This document shows positions 49,026 to 59,299 of a stretch of DNA of 64,000 nucleotides, piece by piece. Under the pieces are notes generated by a model. That model was not told the origin of the DNA. It saw only the letters and a list, made by a program, of their open reading frames with translations, and made no database searches. Position 1 is the first letter of the stretch; every line of letters begins with the position of its first letter. Position numbers and translations under genes: made by a program. This DNA comes from Nymphaea colorata. Lineage: Eukaryota > Streptophyta > Magnoliopsida > Nymphaeales > Nymphaeaceae. Where the stretch lies: contig NC_045144.1 in assembly GCF_008831285.2 (NCBI RefSeq), forward strand, positions 10,643,672-10,707,671. Direction: 5' to 3'.

Positions 49026-51785
49026 TGAATTCCTCCACTCCTTGAAAAGTCTGACCAATAGAATTGACTGAATTAATGAGGTCCTCATGTCCTGGGTCTT
49101 TCAGCCCCAATTTGCCAGCCTTGGTTCACGAACCATAGTTGTTTGTAGACTCTGAGACTACAACTGCTACGATGCCATCGGTTACCTTTTGAATCAAAGT
49201 AGCGATAAGCTGAGTACTACAAAACCTATGGGGGAGACACTTACGGAATAAGCGATGTCTGAATTGGATGGGAAGGATGGTCTTCAAGGAGGTATACTCT
49301 TGAACTTCCCATTGATGATGCTGATTTGGGGGCAGTAACTGCTTTGGGACAAAGTAGGTGGCTGCCCATGAAAATGGGACAAAGATTGCTGTCAATGTCA
49401 AAAATGACCTCGTGACATGATGTGATGAACACTCGCAAATTGCATTTGGGCTTTAAGAATGCTTTGCTTTGAGACATTTCTCATCATTGAAAGTCAAGGG
49501 TCATGTCGACATTTCTACTCCCCAGTCGGATCATTTTGGTTGGGCTTGTTTCCTTTGTTTAATTGGGTTTTTCGGTCTGAGTTGGGGGCGGTGAGTGGGA
49601 GAATGGGATGAGGAACCTGCATTCCCAATAACTGTCGATGTAAGGACTGCATCTCACATAAATCCTACTCTCTTGCAGCAATGCCTCACATTTTTTTGTC
49701 CTCTCCTTAGCTTTGGCGTCACCTATCGGCAGAGAGATTCGTTCCTGAAAGAAAAGCCTCTAGCATGCGACTTTAGAGGACTTTTTAGTCTCATTCCAGT
49801 AGCTGTCCACTCTTCCACGAGCCGAGATTTTGACAACCGCTATAAGTGCAAGAGTGGGGAAGCAACCGTCGAGCAATTTTCAAAGTCAAGGTCAGTGCAC
49901 ATGTCAGCATACATGACTTTGCTTTGCATTTCATCAAAGTAATGCCATGAGCTTAGAGCTTGCTTACACTAAATATACCATCATTGGGAAATTTGCTTTT
50001 TGGTTGGGAAAGCCCACTAGAAAGCCCTCTTGGATTTCCTAGAGAAGATACAACAGGACATGGCCCCCGATCGGCCCTAGCCTCGGCCTCCATGGATGCA
50101 TCTTCATCAGAGGATGCAAGCTCTAGCTCTTCCTCTGATGAGGTTTCTGTATCCGAGGATGAAGAACGAAAAAGGCCGCAGATGGTGGTTGTGGTTAGTT
50201 TGAAGATCTGACGCGGTGGAGCTTTCTCTTCTATCGTGTTGCATCTCCTCTTTTGGCATAACAGCACCCCCTCTATCCATCATCTCCAATTGTCCACGAG
50301 CACTGCGAAGGGAACAAACCGAGCGTGAATAAAACTGGAATGACATGGAGGCTAACGGGGCCTTACTTATTCTAAGGGGGGGTCTTGCTTCTAGTGAAGC
50401 TTCACGTCTTTAGGCATGATGGGATGGTATTATCACTTGGAAGGCGAACCAAACCTACACTACATAGGAGCGATAGCGAAGCCAAGTCGTCCAAAGGTGA
50501 GCAGCCCTTATTGCAAACAGCCTACATCTTCGCCGTGGGATCAATCTTTCTAGTCCAGTGTGTAGGTCAGTCTCTCTCTCTTTTGGTTAGGTCAATCTTT
50601 TCCTCTCTTTTGTTGGGTGGTGGACAGGACGTTTTTTGTGATAGTTCCAAAGAGGAGCAGTGGACGAGTCAAGGGCATCTTTCATTCGATGAAAAGGTTC
50701 ACCCTTATACAATGTGTTCCCTTCCTGTTAGCCAGGTACTGAGCCATCTGGTCTCCTCCTCGTTCTCGAAAAGAGGAGCAGAACCAAGTGAGTAGGGATG
50801 CAGTTCTGTGGATCCTCTTTCCATGAGGATGAGCTTGATGCACCTGAAGCCCCCCGACTCTGCCCCACTTGGTCAAACCATATGACCGAGATAGGGATTT
50901 TTGAGTTCATTCTGACAAGTTGATCAGAGCATGTAAGTGTTTCAATATTAGGCTCTTTATTAGAATTTGCTAATGTCCAGCCTAGTTACTTCTTGCTTCT
51001 CACTTCTGCTGCCCCCCACCCACCCCCTGGCACCCGATCATTCTTATGGTCTCTGGAATCGCTTTCAAAGCATAGGCAACTGCTGAAATTCTGACTGAAA
51101 CGTTAGATAGAAAAAGGCCCTGAACCATAGATGAATATTCCATCGCTAACCCTGACCCTAATTTTACATGCGTGTAATACCTTGTATAGGGTCCACCAAT
51201 TCTTTTGTAGATCTCAGAGGACCTTTTCTCCTAGGCAATCTAAATGATGGAAAATGCCAAAACCTTCTTTCTTTTTCTATCTAAATTGACTCCTACTATA
51301 TCTAATATGAATGGTCATTTACTCGTAGCTACATTGTCTGTCTTTACCACAAACTGTGAGCGAAGGTTGGGTGCCTCCATGAAGAAAGAAGTAGTGGGCC
51401 CCCCTTCCCACGTATCCTTCTGATTTCCATTGGAGAATCTTTATTTATCAATAAGGCATCTGAATATATCTTGAAAAACACTCGCTCCTCCCTCTTAGAA
51501 AGGCTCTTTTGTCGAGTCTTCCACTTCCAAGGCAAGTTGGGGAGAGGCAAAGGTGGCAAGAAAATTGGAAAGGAGGGTCAGGTCAGTCCAAGATCCTTGA
51601 CTCGTTCACACTGACTTCAGCAGCTTCAAACAACGGAATATTCAGCCAGGGTATAACTTTGGAGCCTCTGACGGTGTGATTAGTTTGTTTTTGAGTTGTT
51701 GAATTGCTGGTTGGTTGTATTCTGTTTTCCAGGAGAACTATCCCATTGTAGCTGTCTCTAAACTGAATTGATGTCAAGGTGGGAA
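49025..51785. other. 2.7-kb insertion of different composition between the two 221-bp arrays
   Basis: This stretch is more GC-balanced than its surroundings and lacks the array motif. It splits the 221-bp array into left and right parts. Its texture (balanced purines and pyrimidines, scattered AAGAGGAGCAG and GGCCCC-type blocks, no long coding frame) resembles plant mitochondrial spacer DNA. I recognise no mitochondrial gene, so a nuclear insertion of organelle DNA is only a guess. Short open frames (49595-49942 plus; 50385-50795 plus; 49953-50267 minus) have no known domain. Confidence 0.35.
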
Positions 51786-52590
51786 ACCTATGCTACTCAT
51801 GCCTTATGAGATAATAATGGAAGATGATGAGTAAATGGACACTAAAAATGTGGAAAATTAGCAAAACAAAACAATGAGATAACAACAAGTGTGCAATAAC
51901 GATAGAACGTGATAACGATAGGATGAGCCAGAATGAATACGAGAGAATGAGATGAAATGTGCCTATCAAAAGATGATAAGTAAACGGAGACAAATTAATG
52001 CAATAACAATAGGAAAGGCCGTGCAAATGAGATAACAACGAAAGGCAATAAGTAAATGAATAACAAAAGTGCGATAAATTCATGTAACACAACAATGAGG
52101 TAACAACGAGTTTGCAATAACGATGCGATAACAAGAAGAAGGGTCAAAATGGATATGAGAGAATGAGATAACAACACATCTACCAAAAATTTGGACACAA
52201 AAAATGCAATAAATTAATGTAACGAAACAATGAGATAACAAGTGTATAATAACGATAGAATGTGATAATGACAGAAAGGGCTGAAACATATACAAGAGAA
52301 TGAGATAACAACACGTCTGTCAAGAAAATGATAAGTAAACAGAGACGAATTAATGCATAAATGACAGGAAAGGCCGTGCGAATGAGATAACAATGGAAGG
52401 CAGTAAGTAAATGGACACTAAAAATGTGATAAATTAGCTTAATGAAACAATGAGGTAACAATGAGTCTACAACAATGATCGAATGTGATAACGACAGCAA
52501 GGGCCGGAATGGATACGCAAAAAATAAATAATAACGCATCTGCCAAGAAGATGACAAGTAAATAGAGACAAATTAATGTGATAATTAAAA
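51786..52590. repeat. Tandem array of the ~221-bp repeat, right part
   Basis: Same repeat and orientation as 48230-49025. Unit starts at about 51872, 52093, 52228 and 52448 give spacings of 221, 135 (deleted unit) and 220 bases. Units are diverged by scattered point changes. Confidence 0.9.
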
Positions 52591-52599
52591 AAAATAGTT

Positions 52600-53190
52600 A
52601 CAAGGATGTGAAAATCTATAGAAATGGTTACAAAGACGATATTATTCAAATTTCAAAACATCTACTTTTTAAAAGCAAGTTTCCAATAGATCTTCTAACG
52701 CTACTGGTAACATCAGCTTGGGTGAAGCTAGGTTTTTTTCCAAACGTTATCTCTTGCATGAATGTCATCATGAACACACGACAAACATAGTTGTTTCTTT
52801 GCTGCGAACATTTTACTATAAAAGTTTGTAGTCATCTAACATTGTGATGTTGAAGACATGTTTGAGGCAATATTTCTACAAAAGAACCAAAACTTATTAA
52901 GGAAATATTAAGAAGTGATCTTAACAATAGTTCACGTTAAACTGCATACATGTCTATAGAGGTCTTTTGTAATTTGCTAGTTGTCATAGCCTATGCATGG
53001 ATCGTATATCTGCACTTATTTTTTGTCATTGTGAAGGACATACAACAATCAATGTGCCCTTTCCACCCACACAGAAGGAAATAAAACTTGAAACAGATGG
53101 GCATTAGAGAACAAACAGATTAGGGTAAAATATAAGCAAGAGATTTAAGAATCTACGGAAGAAGGAACAACCATTTCAACATCAGTGACG
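52600..53190. other. Spacer with no recognised feature
   Basis: AT-rich, with short open frames only. I see no repeats or domains. Confidence 0.4.
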
Positions 53191-53199
53191 GACTGGTTC

Positions 53200-53688
53200 T
53201 TAATTCCCAAAACATTTTCGATGACATCCTTCATAAAAGCCACAATATTGCCTGACAATAGAAACGCTGCAGCATGTTGTTAAACATCTGTTAGTATGAC
53301 CAATACTTTTCCCAACATGAAGGACATGAAGGACATGAAGGTTACATAATGAAATAAGATGAATGATACGTGCCATGAAATCTACTCTTATAGGATACCT
53401 TTCAATGCCTAGATTCTGATGCTTACGCTCTAAAAGGTCAACAAAATAATTCAGACTAATATTGGTTACTTGGTTGTGATGGCTGAAGTTGTCAATGTAA
53501 ATAGAGAGTAGGTTGTCCCTAAGTTCCCTAGAACATGTCTTGGACTCACCCGCTGATGCGCTGGACTTGCCGATTGGTATTCTGGCCAAATGTTTTTTGG
53601 AGTTGCTGGCTCGTTTGCTGGATTTGCTCGCTGGTTTGTGGGATTTGCTGATTGGTTTTCTGGATGAACGCGTCCCTATTGTTGTCAT
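53200..53688 (-). pseudogene. Hypothetical open frame with Ser/Lys-rich repeats
   Basis: 162 codons on the minus strand. The N-terminal third has repeated SK-x-x-KPASKSSKRAS-like units, arising from a short degenerate tandem repeat at about 53570-53670. The rest is a mixed sequence with an LNYFVDLLERKHQNLG segment that looks like genuine protein. I recognise no family. It may be an exon of a decayed element-borne gene near the Ulp1 remnant. Confidence 0.3.
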
Positions 53689-53689
53689 A

Positions 53690-53945
53690 TATATATAACA
53701 ATAACACTATCTCTTCTATGATACATGGTTGCAATATATATATATATATATAGTGTAACAACAACAACATTATCTTATTTATTTGATAATCATACGATTG
53801 TCATATATACATGTGTAACAATAACACTATCTGATCTATGATATATACATATAATTGTCATATTATATATATATAACAACAACACTATCTTATCTATGAT
53901 ATATCCATATCATTATAATATATATGTGTGCAACGGTACTTATGT
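53690..53945. repeat. 59-bp AT-rich minisatellite
   Basis: About four units begin with TAACAAYAACACTATCT at roughly 53697, 53756, 53816 and 53874, a spacing of 58-60 bases. Each unit ends in a TATATA stretch. Confidence 0.85.
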
Positions 53946-54054
53946 CACCCTTCCATCATTGAAAACCATATTCATATTAGATCTTAAGAAAATGTCAACC
54001 TAATTAATGTTTGAACATAAAATAATGCATTTGGCTATACCAGTTGGTTCAGGG

Positions 54055-55110
54055 AATAGCACATGATATGTACTATCGCTTGTTTTTAACACCCATTTGA
54101 CTACATTTAATTATGCCATCAATTGTTGCAGCTATATTAAATAAACATAGTTGATACCGTGCAAGCCTCACAACATCCGAGCAACATTCCTTTGCACTAT
54201 CATGTATTTATCAGCAGCACAAAAAATAGAAACGTGCTATTGCGATATCTATTGTCGCATGCGGGTGCAATAAATGTAGCATGGCGGAAATAATTTGAAC
54301 TATATTCATAAATACATGGGAGGCAATGAGAATAACACTGTATGGACTCTAACAGTACATATGGCAACTATAGTATTTGTTTTAAATAAAAAGGCATTTA
54401 TTAAGAGGTGAAAAGCAGTTGGACAAAATAGATTGCAATAACGCAACTGCATGATTCATTTTATGATACACTCAAGTAAATTGTGTTTACAAGGACGTGA
54501 TAAGCACTCAGAAAAAGACACTTTCTAAGAGGCGATAAGCACTCAGACAAAACAGATTGTTATAACGAAATGACAACGTATTTATGAGAGAATGAAATAA
54601 TATTAACTTCTTGTCAATCGTTCTTATGAACAAAAGAATATTGTTTGTAGTCAATTAAAAAAATAGGATTCAAAAAATAAGATTATTCTCGATCATGTCG
54701 TGACATGATTTGCTTTACGATGCACTCTAATAAAATCATGTTTAAAAGGACGCGATAAGCACTTAGAGAAAGACATTCTTTTTTACTGCTTATTGGTTGC
54801 TTATCAAACACACAATAGGCAGAGACAAAACAACACGCGATATATACTATCGCCTACTATTTCTGATACCCATTTGGCTGCATTTAATGAAGCAGTCAAT
54901 TATTGTAGTTGCATTAAATGTACGTAGTCAATAATGCACAACACACAACGCCCAAGCAACATTCCTCTACACTATTGTGTGTTTGTCAGCAACATAAAAA
55001 TGGAAACGTACCGCTGCGATATGTACTATCGCATGCAGGTGCATTAAATGTGACATGATAGAAACAATTTGGACTATATTCATAAATACATGAGAGGCAG
55101 CGGGTAATAT
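54055..55110. repeat. Diverged direct repeat of ~250 bp
   Basis: 54065-54330 is repeated at 54860-55110 (shift about 795 bases). Shared blocks include GAGCAACATTCC/AAGCAACATTCC, GTACTATCGCATGCxGGTGCA and ACTATATTCATAAATACATG. Between them lie two partial monomers of the 315-bp satellite (54390-54570 and 54735-54790) and a copy of the array-flanking segment. Confidence 0.8.
54563..54708. repeat. Left copy of a segment flanking the 315-bp array
   Basis: It contains GAGAGAATGAAATAATATTA and AACAAAAGAATATTGTTTGT. The same segment, with few changes, follows the array at 58999-59147, about 4.4 kb away in direct orientation. Confidence 0.85.
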
Positions 55111-55129
55111 CCTATTTCAAAGGTGATGG

Positions 55130-55970
55130 CAATGAAGAAGAAGAAACGTAATTTGTTCAGTGATGATTTATAGTTGATTGTTCATGAGCTCAGCCCAAAA
55201 GAATGGATTAGCAATATCGTAAGTGTTGTCTCATTAACACTACCATTAGGGAATATGTTGTCTTCTCACAAGTTTCGCAAGATGCAATGGAGTTAACGCA
55301 ACAAAGACTTGCAAATGAAAAGCACGGCGTTCTCAATCCGACTGTCATAGTAGTTTAGCTTTTTGAAATACATTTATATCTTGCTTTATCTATGACATTC
55401 TTTATATTCTTCTATCATGTTGTACAGAGTGTTGTCCGATGGAAGCCCTTTGGTTGTGGTTCCATGCATGCTAAAAAGATACTTCCTGACCTTTGCTGAA
55501 CTCGTTTGAAATAGTTCTGCATTCAACTTTGTGGGAAAAGTGCCATCATTGGGTATTATATCCTTGGACATGCAGAATAATGCTTGCTTATACTACAATT
55601 CAATGCAAATGCATGGACCAGTATTACATGATTTCTGGTTCATGAAAGAATTCTTATGGAGTCTGTGCAGAATCAACATGATTCAGTGGCACTTTTTCTA
55701 TAAGAAGGAGGCTCCTCACCAAAACAATTGGTCTGATTATGGTGTTTTTTTCATCAAATACACAGAAGCAATCTACAATGATAGTGAACCTACTTTTTTA
55801 AATGACAGTATACCACATCTCATAAAACATCTATGTGGCAACTTGATGGAGTGTGTTACATCACGGGCCACACTAAGAAGACCAAACCAGATGAAAGAGA
55901 AGAAAATAGAAACATATTGCAATAGGGTCATCATACGAGAGAATGAAATAACCACTCAGACAAAATAGAT
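55130..55970 (+). pseudogene. Ulp1-type (C48) cysteine protease remnant
   Basis: Ulp1/SENP proteases cut SUMO; Ulp1-like domains are also carried by some plant Mutator-like elements. The open block at 55531-55968 has an LYYNSMQ motif, as in the YYDSM part of the family, and an APHQNNWSDYGVFFIKYTEA block, as in the family's QxNGxDCGVFxxKYxEA. The expected catalytic Cys is Tyr here (codon TAT, one base from TGT), so the protein would be inactive. Upstream frames (55130-55530) are interrupted by stops. The following array begins within its 3' end. The family call rests on the Gln-Asp-Cys region only. Confidence 0.65.
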
Positions 55971-58900
55971 TGCGATAATACAACTACGGGATTTAGTATA
56001 CGATATAGTCAAGTAAAATCATGTTTACAAGGACGCGATGAAAAATAGAAAAAAAAAATTAATGTGACAATGACATTGTATGGACTTGTTTTATGATAAA
56101 AAGGGATTTACTAACAGGAGGTGATAACCACTTAGACAAAATAGATTACGATGACACAACTGCAAGATTCATTGTACAAGGATGTGATAAGCACTTGAAA
56201 AAGTTTATGGCGACAACGACACCTGTATGTACTTGTTTTACAATAAAAGGGCTTACTAAGAGGTGAAAAGCATTCAAACAAAGAAACTGCGATAACACGA
56301 CTACAGGATTCGTTATATGATACAATTAAGTAAAATCGTGTTTACAAGGATGCAATAAACACTTGAAATAATTTAATGCAACAACGATGCTATATGGCCT
56401 TGTTTTACGATAAAAAAGGGTTTACTAAGAGGATGCGATAACCACTTGGATAAAATAGATTGTGATAATGCAATTGCAAGATTCATTATACGAGGACGCG
56501 ATAAGCACTCGAAAAAAATTATTGTGACAACTATATGGACTTGTTTTACTAAAAAAGTCACTTAATAACAGGTGATAAGCAGTCGATCAAAGCAAACTGC
56601 AATAATGCGACTGCAGGTTTTACAAAGACACGTTAAACACTCAAAATAATTTAATGCAGGATTTGTTATACATAGAGACAATAAGAACTCAAAAAAAATT
56701 ATTGCTACAACAACACCTGTATGGGCTTGTTTTATGATAAAATGGGGTTTACTTAGAGGAGAAGGTAACAACTCAGTCAAAACATATTGCGATAACACAA
56801 CTACATGATTCGTTGTACGAGGACAGAATAAGCACTTGAAAATTTTTAATACAACAACAACACTTGTATGGACCAGTTTTACGACAAAAATGCACTTACT
56901 ATGAGGCGATAAGTAGTCAGACAAAACAAATGGAGATAACGCAACTATAGGATTTGTTATATGATGCATTCAAGTTAAATCGTGTTTACAAGGACGCAAT
57001 AAACACTCAAAATAATTTAATACGATGACACTATGTGGACTTATTTTACGATAAAAATGGGTTTACTAAAAGGAGGCAATAACCATTCGGACAAAACAGA
57101 TTGTGATAATGCAACTACAAGGTTCGTTATACAAGGACATGATCAGCACTTGAAAAAAATTATTGCGAGAAGGACACTTGTATGAACTTGTTTTATGATA
57201 AAAAGGCGCTTACTAGGAGGCATTAAGTAGCCGGTCAAAACAAACAATGATAATGCAATTGGGAGATTTGTTATATGATGCAGTCAAGTAAAAATCATGT
57301 TTACAAAGTTGAGATACACACTAAAAAAAAATTAATATGACGACACTATATGGACATGTTTTATGATGTAAAAGGTGTTTACTAAGAGGAGGCAACAACC
57401 ACTCGAACAAAACAAATTGCGATAACGACTGCATGATTCATTATACAAGGATGTGATAAGTAGTCGAAAAAACTTTTTGCAACTACAAAACTGTATGGAC
57501 TTGTTTTATAATAAAAGGGTGCTATTAAGAGGTGATAAGCTGACAGAGAAAACAAATTGTGATAACGCGACTGTAGGATTCCTTATATGATACACTCAAG
57601 TAAAATAATGTTTACAAGGATGCAATAAACACTCAAATTTATTTAATGCAACAACAACACAGTACAGACTTGTTTTACGATTAAAAAAAAGGGTTTACTA
57701 AGAGGAGGTGATAACCACTCAGTTAAAACAAATTGCGATAATACAACTGCAAGATTCGTTATATAAGGACACAATAAGCACTTAGAAAAATTTATTGCGA
57801 CAACGACATTGGTATGGACTTCTTTTAGAACAAAAAGACGCTTACTAAGAGGCGATAAACAGTTGAACAAAATGAATTGCACTAACACGAATGCAGGATT
57901 CGTTATACGATAATTCAAGTAAAATTATGTTTACAAGGATGTGATAAACACTCAAAAAAAATTAATGCGACCATGACCCTGTATGGAATTGTTTTACGAT
58001 AAAAGGGTTTAATATGAGGAGGCGATAACCACTAAGGTAAAACAAATTCTGATAATGCAACTACAAGATTCGTTATATAATGACGCAATACGCAGTCGAA
58101 AAAAATCATTGCAACAATGGCACTTTTATGGACTTGTTTTATGATAAAAAAGGCTTATTAAGAGGTGATAAGCAGTCAGACAAAAGAAACTGCAATAACG
58201 CGACTGCAGGATTTGTTATACGATACACTCAAGTAAAATCGTGTTTACAAAGATGCGAGAAACATTCAAAATAATTTAATGCGACAATGACACTGTATGG
58301 ACATGTTTTACGACAAAAGGGGGTTTATTATGAGAGGCAGTAACCACTCGGACAAAACAGATTGTGACAAGGCAACTGCATGATGCGTCATACGAGGACG
58401 CGATAAGCACTCGAAAAAATTTAACATGGCAATAACACTTGTGTGGACTTGTTTTACGATAAAAAGACGCTTAGTAAGAGATGATAAGTAGTCAGACAAA
58501 AAAAACTGTGACAGCGTGACTGCAGGATTCATTATACGATACACTCAAGTAAAATCATGTTTACAAGGACACGATAAACACTCAGAATAATTTAATACGA
58601 CAATGAGCCTGTATGGACTTATTTTACGATAAAAAGAGGTTTACTAAGAGGTGGCGATAACCACTCAGACAATACAGATTGCGATAATGCAACTGTAGGA
58701 TTCTTCTTTACAAGGATACGATAAACATTTGAAAATTTTAATGTGACAATGACACCTATATGGACTTGATTTACAATAAATAGGTGCTTACTAAGAGGCA
58801 ATAAGCAGTCGGACAAAACAAATTGTGATATTGTGACTGTAGGATTCGTTATACGATACACTTAAGTAAACTGTGTTTCCAAGGATGCGATAAACACTTG

Positions 58901-59000
58901 AAAAAATTTAATGTGACAACAATATTGTCTCGACTTGTTTTACGATAAAAATGGGTTTAGTAAGAGGAGTTGATAATCACTCAAACAAAATAGATTGCAT
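55950..59000. repeat. Tandem array of a ~315-bp dimeric satellite repeat
   Basis: About ten units; the GGAGGCGATAACCACT landmark recurs near 56117, 56430, 56758, 57072, 57388, 57704, 58018, 58333, 58650 and 58966, spacings 313-328 bases. Each unit has two related halves. One has GAGGCGATAAGCAGTC, GTTATACGATACACTCAAGTAAAATC and TTTACAAGGACGCGATAAACACTC; the other has GCGATAACCACTCG and a shorter GAGGACGCGATAAGCACTCG. Units are diverged by point changes. No protein function is implied, although minus-strand frames stay open over long parts. Confidence 0.93.
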
Positions 59001-59147
59001 TAATAAAATAACAATGCATTTCTGAGAGAATGAAATAATATTAACTTCTTATTGTTCATTCTTATGAACAAAAGAATATTGTTTGTAGTCAATCAAAAAA
59101 AAGATTCAAGAAATAAGTTTATTTTTTATCCTACCGTGACATGAACT
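58999..59147. repeat. Right copy of the segment flanking the 315-bp array
   Basis: Direct repeat of 54563-54708; ends near a shared CGTGACATGA block. Confidence 0.85.
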
Positions 59148-59299
59148 TCTTTAGCTAAAAAATTTCTCTAGTCATATCGGCAATGTGATTAATCAATGAG
59201 TTTATTGTTGTGACCAATCTCTCTTTGACTAAGTGGTTAAGATGCTGGGCTGCAATCTCTGCATGGTCCTAGCATCTTTTCCTTCTAATCTCTCTGCCC

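Noticed and set aside
48453-49088. 211-codon minus-strand frame
   Set aside because: It runs across the 221-bp tandem array, whose motif complement lacks stop codons. The unit length is not a whole number of codons and no protein family is visible.
55950-59000. CRISPR-like array
   Set aside because: Periodic, but the units are contiguous 315-bp satellite copies without short repeats separated by unique spacers, and the context is a plant nuclear genome.
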